A DNA stretch of 64,000 bases from Telopea speciosissima (Eukaryota; Streptophyta; Magnoliopsida; Proteales; Proteaceae): positions 12,971,563 through 13,035,562 of the forward strand of contig NC_057922.1 of assembly GCF_018873765.1 (NCBI RefSeq), given 5' to 3'. Positions within the stretch are counted from its first letter, which is position 1; every line of letters starts with the position of its first letter. The translations under genes and the position numbers were made by a program. The notes below the pieces were generated by a model. That model worked only from the letters and a program-made list of their open reading frames with translations, ran no database searches and had not been told where the DNA came from. Shown here in pieces: positions 35,171-47,354 of the stretch.

Positions 35171-35827
35171 AGTTGAAAAAGTCATAAACACCCCACCCAT
35201 ATTTAATGTCTCGAAACTCTAACCCTCTCACATGTACGACTTACACAATCGTGTATGAACACTGTTTCCTATTTGTTATACTAAAAAAGTGTTAAAAAAA
35301 AATAAATTACATCTTAGTTTTCACCAACTTTGATAATGACAAGAATTTTCCTTTAAATTCATAGATTTCTAGTTCAAGCCCCAAGGCAATAATTTACCCT
35401 AAAAACTCCTTGAAAGAAATAAGAATGTCATGAGGATGAGACACAAAGCTTGACTACTACTTTTTCTCTTTCTAATATATCCAATTTGCATGTATGTGTT
35501 TCCCACTTAATCAACAATGAGATTGCAATGCCCTTTCTTTTAAAGATGCCTCCTTACCTCTATGTGGATTGAATATTCACTTTGTTAGTAATAATAAATA
35601 CTTGAACTCAAGAACTGATTCCTCTAGAAAGGTGTGATGGGGAGCACCATTCTTAAAGTCAAACTACCACAAGTGGTCGAGCCCACCAATATAAAACTGC
35701 GGCTGAAGTTTTCCACCACCCACGGTGGAGGAGAATCCTTTCATCGCAGAGTGTTGGGTTTTATGGGGAGCAGTGAATGGTAGTTTCGATCATTCATTGA
35801 CTAGGAGGAAGAGGATAATGATGATTT
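35171..35827. other. Intergenic, no gene
   Basis: AT-rich spacer with no recognisable frame or repeat boundary. Confidence 0.5.
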
Positions 35828-36057
35828 TGTAGAAAACAAGAAACTAAAATGATACCAAAAAACGAATAGAATTCTTAAATTAAAATTTACGTGATTTGAC
35901 AATATTACTTACGTCCACAGTGAGATGAAATTTATTTCATTATCAAATCTTTCTTACTACAAATATATAGTGAAAACATATACAAACAGTTTATTGAAAT
36001 ACCGATATAACCTTTTAAATGCAAGTGATGGAATACAAAACATTATAACCCACAACA
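35828..36057 (-). mobile_element. Probable copia solo LTR, minus orientation
   Basis: Read on the minus strand it starts TGTTGTGGGTTATAATG and ends TTGTTTTCTACA. It contains CTCACTGTGGACGTAAG and CACGTAAATTTT, the same box order as the solo LTR at 5487-5802. Flanking 5-mers do not match, so the ends or the target duplication have decayed. Confidence 0.65.
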
Positions 36058-36489
36058 AACTGTTAGATATATGATTTTCCTTCACCACCACGGGTAGGCA
36101 AAAACTTATTCTCCTAAAACTTCCAATCCAACTTAATTAATTCAAGAATTTTTTTTTAATGATTTAATCAAGATTACCATAACTTAGGACTTCATTTAAT
36201 AATTTTTTTTTGTTGTACCTTTGATGTAACAGATGAACTTCATCATTAGTTTAATAACTTCTATTAACATTGCTAAGCAAGATTACTAAACTAATAAAAT
36301 GAGTTAATTAATGAGGTCGGTCGAATAAAAACACCTCAAAATTCAAAATGGTAGCATGATCAAATCAGAAGGGATTTTAATTCAATAAATAATGGATCAT
36401 ATGATTGAAATGGACAACATGAATTGATATTTGCCACCATAAGGATCGTATCTATCCAATGGCTCAAATTGGCCAGAACAATGGATCAG

Positions 36490-36644
36490 GATCATCTCCA
36501 GAGAGCAGGGAACGCCCAAGGCACTGCCAGCTATTGGGCTGTGCTGCACACATCCCTAGGCATATGTCGAGATGTGTGCGATACAGCTCAACCGTTGGAT
36601 GCCCCCTGATAGCACCCTGGGCACACGCCTCTCTGGAGATGAGC
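36490..36644. repeat. Foldback repeat, CATCTCCAGAGAG arms
   Basis: GATCATCTCCAGAGAGCAGG at the left pairs with CTCTCTGGAGATGAG at the right. Interior words (TGTGCTGCACACATC, GATGTGTGCGATACAGC) also pair. A frame exists on both strands because the unit is palindromic. Confidence 0.75.
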
Positions 36645-38999
36645 AAAATTCCAGAATAATAGTCCATGTGGCAAAATCAGATGAGCCCCCCCATAAGGAA
36701 AAAAAAAACTTCATTTGTCTTATTAAAAGTTTAAAAGGACCACAAAAAAGTTACTATTTTATATGATATTGTTTCAGTGGCAGTTGTTCTTAAACTTAAA
36801 CTATGTGTTATGTATCTTGTTTATGTAGTGTTGGAACCAATAATAGAGGGTAAGTAGAGATTCACATGAGAGACATGATGACAGAGAGAGATTTAGGTTC
36901 CTAGTTAACTCAGTGACGCAGTTTAAATTGTCACAATGTGAACTTGTGAACCAGAAGAATTGGTTTATTGAACTAAGTTTAAATGCATTTGGAATCTCAA
37001 CCAATCAATCCATGACACATGTGCAGATAAGGTATTTTGGTATAGTACAAAAGAAATGGAAAAGAGAGAGGCTTTGAAAAGGACTTAGATTCTCAAGAAA
37101 AACTTTTAAAACAATCACCTGTCAAATTTAGCACAATCACTTGAGAAATGACAGCCTTGCTTCCAAGAGAAAAGGAACTTTATAAAGAAGAATCAATATT
37201 AAATAAATTAATAATAATTGTAATTCTTATTGTGAAATGATGGATTTTAAAAAAAATAAAAAATAAAAAAATGGTTTTTTTTTTTTCTTTCTTATTTAAT
37301 TTTGCTTTTACCCTAGTAGGGAGGTTCAGATTCTCCACTACCCCATGTTACCCTAGCTTATGTGATACGATTGCAAGTAGACCACAAACAGGTACAAGAC
37401 AAAAAAAGGCATGCCCACAGATAAACTAATATTAAGTCTTTAAAATAAGACCTTAAGGCATGTGGGTTTGTGTGGTTTGGATTTCCCTGGATGAGAACTG
37501 GGGCCTTGGCTGAAACTTAGGACTTTTTTAATTACTTTGGGACAGGTAATGCTATGGTCAGTTAGCTTTTGGAGGAAAGCGATTTGTGAGAACTGGGAAG
37601 TTTCCTTGTCATCCTTTTTCTCTCTCTTAACTTTTGAAATACAACATTGGATAATGTAAATCTTAATCTTAATTGCTTCTTATTACTCTACATGATGTGG
37701 GTTTTTATTGATAATTTGGTTTTGTTTTTCTTCTTTAATGGATAAACCAATAAACTAATGAGAGCTGATTTGATTGCTTCTTTTATGATTTTATAACCAA
37801 ATCTGGAGATGGGGTCTGGCAGGACAGGTAGGAAAATCAAATTGGTTGCTTTTTTTTATTTACTCAGAAAGTAATATCTGAGTAGTTAGTTTCAAGCTTA
37901 AATCAAATGGGTACCTTTCAATTTGATCCCAATGAGGTCAAGAGAGTCTCATCTAAGTAAGTTTTGTAGCTTTACCAACTCCAATCAGGGGTTGAGTTTT
38001 TAGAGGTAATTTTCTCTTTCTGAAGAAATTTCAATTTGACATGTGAGTTGAGGTCAGGATTTATGTGATTATTTAATATTTTAACACAGCTGGATATGGG
38101 TTCTGAAGTACAGTTAGAATAATCTAATGGGTATCTTTGAATTTCCAGTAATAAGCAAAAGAAAAAACACAAGGAGAAAGACAGATTGATCTTTGTTTTG
38201 ATGGAGAAGCCCCCAGCTTAGAACCTTTCGTATCAAGAAGTTCTGAAATAGTTGTCTGGAATATCTTGTTCACAGTCTTACATGGGCTTACGTAGAGGAG
38301 TGAGAATTGTTTTTATTTTTTGTTTGCTTTTCTTTTGGGTCACCTCTTTGATCCTCCTCCCCAAGTACAATACAATACTATACTATTAACAAATACACCC
38401 AAACACAGACAGACACACTCATACTATTAGGCTTTCTCCACCTTTTCTTGCCTCCTTCACAGCCTGTTAAGCTTGAATTATTATTATTTCCTTTGGGGGA
38501 GAAGAGAATCCTTTGTTGTTCCTGTGAGGAAAGTAAGAATGGTTCTTTTCTTGGCAATTGATTGGTGTATATCTTTCTAAATTCTCCAAATCTGTCACCA
38601 TCCCCTGCTTTGGATGAGGCCTTAATGGGTAGAATTATCTGATGAGGGAGAAACTGATAGTGTTTGCAGCTCTGGGTTGTTTGGGGGCTTGGCTCATGGA
38701 TGATAGGAACTGTGGAAGGGAGGAGGATGCTACATGAACAACCAAAGAGACTTCTTGGATCCCACCTTTGTGTTTTGCAGGTGAAAGAAATATTCCTTCG
38801 TCAAATGCCATTAGTTTTCAGCTCTGTTTGATTGTATGTTGAGTAACCCTCAATTTGATTTATTGGTTCTTTTTGATTCCTAAAGAGTTCAGGTTTTCCG
38901 GTAGGTTATATGTTACTTGGGGTAACTAGACACTAAAATTCTTGAGTTGGAAGAGATGCCAAATCATGAATTGCTGTTGAAACTTATAAAAGAGAAGCC
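36645..38999. other. Intergenic, no gene recognised
   Basis: AT-rich. The last part (about 38150 onward) could hold the distal promoter or leader exons of the gene at 40384, but no TATA box or start could be assigned with confidence. Confidence 0.45.
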
Positions 39000-39419
39000 A
39001 ACCCCTTCAAGTATCAAATACAATTTTGTTAGTGACATTCTTGTGCCTCTTCTATGATCCTTCAACTAGCTTTGATTTTGTTCTGATTTCCTCGATCTCT
39101 GTCTCAATTTTTATGCTTCTCCTTCAGTAAAACTTCAATGGTGCATGGTCTCTTTCTGTTGATAGAACTATTGTCCTATTTTGGAGGAGAGAATAGGGGA
39201 AGAGCTCAAGGGTAATCGATGTTCATCCCTGTGGAAGTAATTGCCACTGAGAAGAGAAACATGAAGAATTCTTCCAACCCAAGGTCCTGAACTTACTACT
39301 AAAATAGTTGCTGCTCTGTATGAAATCATCTCTGTTGAGCTGAACACTTCTCACACTGCTTACTTACATTTCCAAAACTTCCTAGTGAAGAGCATAATTC
39401 TTTCATGAGTCAAGAGCAG
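39000..39419 (+). other. Probable non-coding leader exon of the DUF863-like gene
   Basis: A good donor (GAGCAG followed by GTAGGT) lies at 39419/39420. A good acceptor (ATCATTTCAG) ends at 40380/40381, three bases before the ATG at 40384. This suggests a 5' untranslated exon ending at 39419; its start is not known. Confidence 0.4.
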
Positions 39420-40383
39420 GTAGGTTCTCGAAGTTTTAATCCCTTTTTCTTAATTTATTGGAACAAATTTCTTTTACAGTATCTATTTTCTTGTTCCTAT
39501 GAACTCCCTAGCTTTCTTGGTTAAATGATATAGTAGAGTTCCAGTTTCTTTTCCCCTAATTCAATCATATCCTTTTTGAGTTCTGATTTGGTACTATTAC
39601 CCTTCTTGTTACCTTCAAAGCTTTCAGAGTTTTTAAAATTTCTTGCTCATTAGACTCCAGTAGAGTTACTGGGAAAATAATGGACCTTTGACCCAGTTTT
39701 TCTTGAACCAAATGGACCATTTCAAGATAGTGAAAAATGTAGGTTTCAAGTGTAGGAAGATTGTTTTTTCTGGATAGGGATACTAAAGATATGAAGCTTT
39801 CTGGGTGAATTTCTGTGTTCATGAAGAAAATGGAGATGGATGCTGAACAATAGTTCCTTGGCTTATTTCTTTATTTTTTTTTATTGAGTCACCCAGTATT
39901 TCCTCCTCTTGCTGGCTGTTTTTGGTTTTGTTCCCAGAGGTGTTGTTTGATTTACTGGGTAATTGGAGAATGTGACATCATCTTTTTATTAATTTCCTTG
40001 TTTGGTGCAAAGATGCAGCATTCAGTTAATGGCTTGTTGTCCAGCTAATAGCTCAACTGGATTGTTCTCTCTATCTCTACTTCAGTGGGAAAAGAAAAGC
40101 AGAGCACTTATCTGGCATAAAATGCCTTATTTTTTTTATTCAATTTCAAATATTTTAATGAGCCCAATCAAGAACATGTCTGATTTTTATTTTATTTTAC
40201 CTTTTGTTGTAATCCAGATCATATTTAATGAAGAAATAGTCAACATGTTAGCAATTGTGAATAAATTGTAGATGTGGAACCTCTATAACAAGAATGTCAT
40301 AAATTTATTTGCTTGGCACATGTTATATTGTAGATTCTATTAAAAGTTCTAGTGAAGTAGTTAATCTTTTTATCATTTCAGGC

Positions 40384-41483
40384 ATGGGAACAGAACTCCA
40401 GTACACAGTTAATCCCTTAGCCAGCATACCAAAGAGTACCAACCAAAATGCTGTAAATACTAAAGATTCTTGGGAGTTTTTCCAGAAGATATTGTTGAAG
40501 AAAAACATAGAAAAGTCTGGTTTTGACAAGTTTCAAGACTCCATGGATAGACTGTTTGAAGAATTCAACAGAGAATCTGTGAAGAAGACAATGCTGAGGC
40601 ATGAGGAGATCTTTAAAGAGCAGGTGAACTCCATGGATATTCTTGGTTTCATACTTGCTTTCTTTTATAGAAATTCTGATTTAAAATGGTCAGACTTTTA
40701 AGGAAGAAGCTCTATGGGTCTATCTCTTGACCCTTGATGATCTACCTGCACCACCCACCACTTTGCTCTGTGATTTCCTCTTCTTCAGTGGCCATCTTAC
40801 TGTTTTACTAATTAAGTAACTTGACAATGCAGGTAAGGGAACTCCACCGGCTATACAAAGTTCAGAAGATGCTTATGGCTGAGCATAGAAATAAGGAGCC
40901 AAAGCTCCATCAACTTGTCAATCAGCATCACCAAGCAACCCAAGGTGGTCCTGACTTCACAGAGATGGATAACCAAATTGGGTTTTGGAGCCCAGGGACT
41001 AGCTCACAAAATAACCATTCACCTTTTGAAAACTGGCAACATTGTGTGAGAGATGATCCAAGTTCACAGGAACCTAGTGGTAGCTTTTCTGGCAATGCTC
41101 TCAGAATTCCTAGGGGCTTTGATCTTGAAAGACCTGCTGAAGAAAACCTCTCAACTGATGCTGCCAGTGCTATTGAAGACCAGACAGGACTTAGCTTCCT
41201 AAGGCCATCTAAAGATAAGATGAGTATTAACAACTCACATGATCCAAGATTCTACCAAGATGAGGAGGATAGTGATGTAGAGCTAACATTAAGTATTGGA
41301 TGTGGATCTAGCAGTAGGAAATCAAGGAGCCACCACCACCCAAATCAATCTATGCCAATCAGATCAGATCAAGAACAGGATCACAGTGATCAGGCTAAAA
41401 GCAATGCACACTCAACATTCAATCGGGAAAGCTTGCAGCAACAACCATGGCTTTTTCAGTATCTTAGTTTGAACAGAACATGA
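40384..41483 (+). CDS. DUF863-like plant protein, two exons
   Basis: Two coding exons (40384-40623, 40833-41483) give 296 residues. The junction joins EEIFKEQ to VRELHRLYKVQKMLMAE, a charged helix characteristic of plant DUF863-type proteins (EIFxxQVxELHRLYxxQKxLM). Exon 1 encodes an acidic-basic helical region (DRLFEEFNRESVKKTML). The C-terminal half is Ser/Gln/His-rich and probably disordered; it holds DVELTLSIGCGSSSRKS, where LTLSI resembles an EAR-type LxLxL repressor motif. The start is the first ATG after a splice acceptor, so the leader is probably spliced. Function is not established. It is shorter than the long DUF863 members, and an unrelated family sharing this helix is possible. 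Confidence 0.85.
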
Positions 41484-43502
41484 ACTTTTAATTGTATTTA
41501 CTTTGTTTTTTTTTCCTTCCAGTGTTACTGAAGCTCTAAAGTACAACACTGGTCCCATAGTAATCCATTCACCAGTGCGAGAGCCGGTTGGTTGCAGGAC
41601 AATTAATAGTGAAGAAAGTCTTTTCTATGTCTTTTGGATTTGTTAAACCTGATGCCTCAAACAGATCAGCCCCACAAGTCTTATCTTTTTGCCAACTTTG
41701 ATTGAAGAAAAGATGAATCTTGATGCCTAAACTTGATCATTTCCATGTTTTCCTTCTCCTTCACTGGTGCTTGTTTGGATTTCCTTTATCAGATGTAAAT
41801 ATTTGATTTCATGTATTCTTCCCCTTGGATTGTGTGCACTTCTTAAGTGCACCATGTGAGTTTATTGATTATATGAAGTCCAGAAAATGGGTATGGGGTA
41901 TTCAAATCCCAGCAGACACTCAGAACTAGAAACAGAAATAGAAACAAGAACTTAAAAGTAGAACCATCTTATCTATTCCTTTTTTTACTCCCAAATGATT
42001 AATTCAATGCCAGAACAATCTGACCTACTGCATTCTTCTGAGTGTTCAGTAAGCGAAAGGTTTAAAGAAAGGACAAAGAAAAAGGTTAAGGCACATTGAC
42101 TAGGAAAACATTTGTTTTCAGTCATGGTTTTCTAAACCAAACCAATTGTTTTGGTCAAGGTTGATCACAAAACACATCAACTATAATTTAAACCAATCTT
42201 TTGGTTCTGTCAGCCCTATTAATTCAAGTGGGTGTAGTTTGTCCATGACTTTAGTAGACCAGGTAGGTCATTCCAGTATTGAATGGCTTTTGTGCAGACC
42301 AGTCCTTGGTCAACCAGCCCACCAAGCTGGCCAGTACCTCTTTTTTGGATCAATCCATCTGGTTCTTTGGCTTATAAACTATGAAGTACTCATAAAGTGG
42401 TGCCAAGACCAACCTGTTTTTATCAAAGAACATGGAACACTTTTCAGAATCCACATTTTATGAATAGCATGTACAGAAAAATTGTATTCTTATACTAGAA
42501 GTACTGCAATACAAAAGGGAAGATATTGGATGGATTATTAGGGATTTCAAACTTTGTGTGTGTCAGCTGCTCTGGCACACTACAGATTCAGGGACCACAT
42601 ATGTAGAAAACAAATTAAAAAATGGTAAAGTTGATCTTGGAGATGGTTGTCAAAAAGGTGTTAGATTGGAGGCAAGGGCAAAAACTAAAAAATAAAAATA
42701 GTAAATAAATAAAAACTGGCCTTGGGATTTCTTTGCACTTGTTTTATGTTCACATCTATTACTAAATATTGCCAGGTATTCTATAATCTAAAAAAGAAAA
42801 TATATTCTAATTTTCTAGCTATGATTTTGGGCTCATAAGGAACAATCTGATGGGCTCTTGGTTACTTCAAGATCCAACTTGGATTAGGGACAAAAATCTG
42901 GAAGAAGTTAGGACATCAATTTCCTGAACCATAGAAAATATCCTAGAATTGAAGCTATAGACTCCTTACAAGGAGGAGAATGATAGATATCTGATGCTTC
43001 CATGGTTGAGGCTGAGAAATTTCAACAATATTTACACTATCATGAGAGCTTTTGGAGGCCCAAGATCCATCTGTTAATATCTCGACATGATTGAGGGGAG
43101 GCAAGAAAGGATGGAGGATGTTGGGGTAGTAGGTTTCAGGGCTTGAGTAGTTGATTTGAGGGATGCAATTCTTCTTTCAACTGAATGGTTGAAGGCCTCG
43201 TCTGTACGAATCAAGCTAGGCTTCACTTAGTTGGGAGGAAGGAGACTTTCACTCCTTAAAGTGAAAACCTTAGAACTCATTGACATCGAGTCCCAAAGGG
43301 TAGGCTAGCCAACAAGAAATTGCATGATTACAGTTAAGGAAAGCATGACTTAATCAATTCTGCTTTTTTCTTGATGTAGAGAAGGTTTTTGAAGAATTCT
43401 TGGATAGGCTGCCCAGGAGAAGTCCGTCCAACCATGAACTTTGGAATGAGCACCATATTCTTCCAGAGATGGACCCAGAAAAGTCATCATGAAAAGAAGA
43501 TT
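41484..43502. other. Downstream flank and intergenic DNA
   Basis: The first 400 bp probably carry the 3' untranslated region of the DUF863-like gene. No other gene was recognised. Confidence 0.5.
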
Positions 43503-43763
43503 CTACTTGGTTGAGGCAATTCGTCGAACAACAAAGTTACCATCTTTCGTGAGGTGAACAGTACCAATGGCCGGAGCCTCTGTGGTGGCAAGGATGGAAT
43601 GAATAACAGGAAACTTCCATTTATTAGAGCTACAGTTAATGTGGTCAGCCACTTTCTGAATTTTGTTGCTCTGTGGTTCACTAGGTATCTTTCCCTCTGT
43701 TTGGATGGGGACACAGAGCTCTACAGAGGCGCCATCTCCAAGCTTCCCCCGGAGGCCCTTCAC
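43503..43763 (-). pseudogene. Unassigned coding-like fragment
   Basis: An 86-codon minus frame of balanced composition reads GKLGDGASVELCVPIQTEGK, VADHINCSSNKWKFPVIHS and EAPAIGTVHLTKDGNFVVRR. It looks like real protein, unlike the low-complexity frames nearby. No family was recognised, and no splice sites extend it convincingly. It may be a captured gene fragment or retroelement piece. Confidence 0.3.
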
Positions 43764-44074
43764 TAATAATAGATCGTTCCAGAAAACTCATTGTCACAGT
43801 CACACGAGTACTCCACCCCTCTCCCAATGCAACAAGGGAAAACCCCGGTTACAGACGTTACTCGAAGCCTCCCCCACCCTCTCCCCTCCTGTGTAATGAT
43901 TCATTCATGGGGACCCGAACCTCTTACCTGTGACTGAAGCACATACATAGGAAATATCGTACCCGTATTTATTAACTATGGTTCTTCTACGTTGTCGGAT
44001 CCTCTATTTTTTTCATGCCCTACAATTAGCTGAAAATTGGGACATCTGAGATTGTTGTTTAACAACAACTAGGG

Positions 44075-44103
44075 CTTTCTACCAAAACAAAAAAAAAAAA
44101 CAC
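44075..44103 (+). mobile_element. 29-bp poly-A stub, probable earlier or later LINE insertion
   Basis: A 29-bp piece, CTTTCTACCAAAAC followed by A-rich sequence, lies between two AACAACTAGGG copies (44064-44074, 44104-44114). Its ACCAAAA-poly-A end resembles the 3' end of the LINE next to it. It fits an extremely 5'-truncated LINE insertion at the same target. Confidence 0.5.
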
Positions 44104-44114
44104 AACAACTAGGG

Positions 44115-44732
44115 GCTGTGAGGTGAAGGGTCTGATCCTGTTGCGAAAATGTTGCCTGATACACTTGCTGATTCGGTGATGGTTTCTTTACCTCAAAGCA
44201 TTGATGGAAAGAAAGGAGATTCGCCTCACTCAGAACCCGTTGTTGGGAGGGGTGAGGTATGTATGGATGTTTCGCTTACATCAAATCGATTTGCGGCTTT
44301 GGAACCTGTGGGGAAGTCTGAGTGTGTTTTGGGAGGTGAGGCTGATGTTCCCACTCTTAGAGAACATGATAGAAGTCCGGGTCAGAGCGGCCCGTTGCGA
44401 TGCTTCACATCTCCCAAGTCCTCATGATGAAGTTCGGTGCGTGGAATATCAGGGGGATGAATGCCCCTGGTATACGACGGGCAGTCTTGGATTGGGCTTC
44501 TTGTAATCATTTGGCTTTCTTTGATTTTTTCGAGACTCGTGTGCGTTCTTGTAATTTTAATGGTTGTTATGCGATGTTCTGTAATTGTTGGAAATGTGGC
44601 CTCAGCAAGGCGAGGTCACTCCCCACGACACTCTCTTTTGTTGCAGAATGATGCTAGGGGGAAGAAATATCTAAGATTGTAATTCTACACTGGTAACTTA
44701 TAATATACAAGCTCCCTTTTAACCAAAAAAAA
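44115..44732 (+). mobile_element. 5'-truncated LINE (L1-type) insertion with poly-A and 11-bp target duplication
   Basis: The first part encodes an ORF1-like C-terminus (TSNRFAALEPVG). Next comes the start of an endonuclease domain, MMKFGAWNIRGMNAPGIRRA, then FFETRVRSCNFN (the WNIRG and ETxV motifs of L1 endonucleases). The frame breaks within about 80 codons and runs directly into a 3' end with ACCAAAAAAAAAA. AACAACTAGGG flanks it (44104-44114 and 44733-44743). Internal deletion plus target duplication shows a retrotransposed, dead copy. Confidence 0.85.
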
Positions 44733-44738
44733 AACAAC

Positions 44739-44984
44739 TAGGGTTGTAAACGGATTGGATTCGGCTCGGATGGTGCTATATCCGCATCCGCATCCAATTA
44801 GCTATCGGATGGATTTGGATAGTGCTAAATGGATACGAATTGGATATTTTATCCGTTTACATGTAAATATAGCTTTTCGGATAGCTATAGCTTATCCACA
44901 TCCGCATCCATTTAGCTTTCAAACGGATTCGGATAGTGCTAAACGGATACGGAAACGGATTTCGGCTATTCATTTACACCCCTA
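44739..44984. mobile_element. CGGATTCGGAT-word element
   Basis: Starts TAGGGTTGTAAACGG and ends CATTTACACCCCTA, imperfect inverted ends. The interior is words such as GCATCCGCATCC, GGATAGTGCTAAA and CGGATACGGAAACGG. The sequence just left of the adjacent LINE pair (ACAACAAC, 44062-44069) equals that to the right of this element (44985-44992), a possible 8-bp target duplication. Confidence 0.7.
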
Positions 44985-45049
44985 ACAACAACCCCACCTT
45001 CCCAGTTCAGTTTTTTTTTATTACGATGTGGATTTCAGGGAAACCGAAC

Positions 45050-45385
45050 CAATAAGGGTTTTTTGGTTTCGGCTTGGATTTGGTTTTGTCTTGGGTTCAA
45101 TTCGTTTTGTGCTATTGGTTTCAATTTAGTTCGATTCGGTTTGGAACCAAAATATAGGCTGGTTTTGAGTAGGGATTAAGTAGAGTTTTTAGGGTTTGGA
45201 GGTTGGTTTTAGTATTCAGTTGGTTTGGTCCTATCGATGGCCCGACAATATAGCTCGAACTGAAACCAAAACTGAATTGTGCTCTAACCCGTAAGCCAAA
45301 ACGATAAGACCTTGGTTCAGTTAGGATCAGACTCAAGTGGGTCGAGCTGGTTTTATCGTTTCGGTTTAGGTTTTGACACCCTTAC
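45050..45385. repeat. GGTTTGGTTTCGG-word repeat
   Basis: Words such as GGTTTCGGCTTGG, TTCGATTCGG and CCAAAACCG occur throughout, ending TTTTGACACCCTTA, which is like the TTGACACCCCT terminus at 30850-30860. The left end is unclear. A poly-C/poly-A run follows (45390-45420). Confidence 0.55.
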
Positions 45386-45489
45386 TAACCCCCCCCCCCC
45401 AAAAAAAAAAAAAAAATAAAATAAAAGATGCGAGGTTGTGGAGTTAACTCAATGTCTATTCATTTAAACAATTTATTTGTAATTAATAA

Positions 45490-45650
45490 TAGGGAGAGGG
45501 TTGGGCACACCGACCACTTTCTGTAAGCCAACAACATGCATGCATCAATCACAGAGCTAGACATAGGAGGGCAAGGGGTCTTTTCAAAAAGGGGAGGAGA
45601 AAGGGTGACATTGGGCACCCCGGTAGTGTGCCCAACCTTTATTACCCTTT
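45490..45650. repeat. Foldback repeat, GGTTGGGCACAC arms
   Basis: GGTTGGGCACAC (45499-45510) pairs exactly with GTGTGCCCAACC (45626-45637), and flanking TAATAGGG... pairs loosely with ...CCTTTATTA. The interior is not coding. Confidence 0.8.
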
Positions 45651-46496
45651 GAAAGAAATAAATATGATAACAACGTTATGGACAAAATTAACTACTAGAA
45701 CATCCTTTCCCAACTCTTAGGCTGTGTTTGATATACATCTTGGAATGCATTAATTCTAGGTCAATTTTGCATTTTCGAACGATAAAAATAACTATTTTTA
45801 GAAGTCATATATGGTGACGAATGCTGTTATCCTGGTTTTTATTTTGTCACGTGGAAGAGTGATGTGGTGAAATCGATAGGGCTGAAACTTCACATGTGAG
45901 TAAGTGACCATGAGGTATTCTGATATACAAAATTTAGGAAATTTATCCTCTCAAGTGCGGTGACAGTTCACCATACTCAATAGTCCAACTGGCCACCTAC
46001 CACTTGAGAGGATAAAAAGACACCACTGCCCATGTTTTTATGGTTGGATTCTTAACTTTAGTGCATTTGAGAGAATGAAAATCCCAAAATTAAACATCGC
46101 ATTTAAGTTGCCATGTGGAAGAAATGATACATAATTACAAAACTAAAATGTAACGAACATGGTGATAGATAACAAGTTAATTAACCTTCCTCACCTTCAT
46201 GGGATGAACATGAACCCTCCTCAATGGAAACATAATTAATAGACTTATTTAATTAAAAGAAAATCCTAGCAAACACCTTCAATTCCCATGGCAACGCTTT
46301 AATGATTAAAAAAAGTTAAAAATCAATCATAATTACAATTCTAGAGTGGTCACATTTTTTTTTACACACGCAAGCTCACCTAATAGGCCTAAACAGATTA
46401 TGATTCTCCTCCACTACTTCCCTGTACGTTTTTAGTGCCTACAGTTAAATTTGTCTTCCCACTACTAATTCATCTTAACATGAACCAAATCCTCCT
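45651..46496. other. Upstream flank of the small secreted protein gene
   Basis: Includes a half-copy of the GTGTTTG-type MITE end near 45721. No other gene is seen; presumed promoter region of the gene at 46603. Confidence 0.5.
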
Positions 46497-46506
46497 CTAT
46501 ATAAAT
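46497..46506 (+). promoter_or_regulatory. TATA box of the small secreted protein gene
   Basis: CTATATAAAT lies about 97 bp before the start codon, a normal distance for a plant TATA promoter with a leader of about 70 bases. Confidence 0.7.
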
Positions 46507-46602
46507 ACCCATCTTCAAAGTTCAAACCCTAATATTGCAGTGTGGCTCTTTTTGGGTTTTATATAATAATATTGCAGGTGTTAGTTGTTGGGTCTATCGA
46601 TC

Positions 46603-46968
46603 ATGAAGAACTTAGTCGTACTCCTAATCGCGGTGGTGATCTTGGCATCTCTGGAAGCTGATGCCACAACAGCTGATCAGGCACATGGAACCAAGAACGA
46701 GTATCAGCAGCAAGTTGCACGCAAAGTAAACATTGGTTCTGGCAAGTTAAGAGGGGCGGAAACTGGTGCAAACCATGTCATGTCTGTGAATCCTTTAGTT
46801 AGTTCTCAGGTAGCAGCTGGAACAGCTAAAACCAGTGAGGCTAGCAGCAGCAGCAGCGGCGGCGACGACACGAACCCGAACTATGGCAGTTTTGGTCATC
46901 CTACAGGTTCCGGGACTGACAATCACCATGTTTATACTGATGATCGTGTTCCTCAGTATCACCATTAA
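46603..46968 (+). CDS. Small secreted protein precursor, unknown function
   Basis: A single exon of 121 residues. The chosen start, MKNLVVLLIAVVILA, opens a signal peptide with likely cleavage after ...SLEADA. Six upstream in-frame codons (from 46585) lack an ATG. The mature part is hydrophilic with no cysteine. It has a Ser/Gly run (SSSSSGGDD) and a polar tail, NYGSFGHPTGSGTDNHHVY, ending PQYHH. A short conserved-looking tail after a variable middle is typical of secreted peptide precursors, but no named peptide family could be matched. A TATA box at 46497 and clean stop context support expression. Confidence 0.75.
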   Translation: MKNLVVLLIAVVILASLEADATTADQAHGTKNEYQQQVARKVNIGSGKLRGAETGANHVMSVNPLVSSQVAAGTAKTSEASSSSSGGDDTNPNYGSFGHPTGSGTDNHHVYTDDRVPQYHH

Positions 46969-47354
46969 TTAAGATCATCGATCAAATTAAAGAAGGGAAG
47001 TGTATTTAATGTAATTTAATTAGGGTTTGCTTATTATAAATATAAATATATCAATAAGGTGGAATGAAGAACAGTGCATATAGGGGCGCATGTTTGATTC
47101 CCAGAATGAAGCTACCTCTCTCATGGTTTCAACCTATATATCAAGGTGGTTGGTATTGTGTTGTATGTTATAGCCTGTTCTGCGTGTACTTAGTGTAACG
47201 GGCTCATCAGGCCTTACTCATGCCCAACTATGATAGTATAGCTTGTGTTTTCAATCTCTATCACATGGGTTGTTATACATATTTAATAATTCCTCGTTTT
47301 CCTTTTAATTAGAAATACCTAGTTGCTACCTAGGTTCACCGGCCCTTAATGATC
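46969..47354. other. Downstream flank, no gene
   Basis: Probable 3' untranslated region of the secreted-protein gene, then spacer. Confidence 0.5.

Noticed and set aside
36424-36667. Frames on both strands around 36.5 kb
   Set aside because: Both come from a palindromic repeat, so the matching strands reflect symmetry and not coding.
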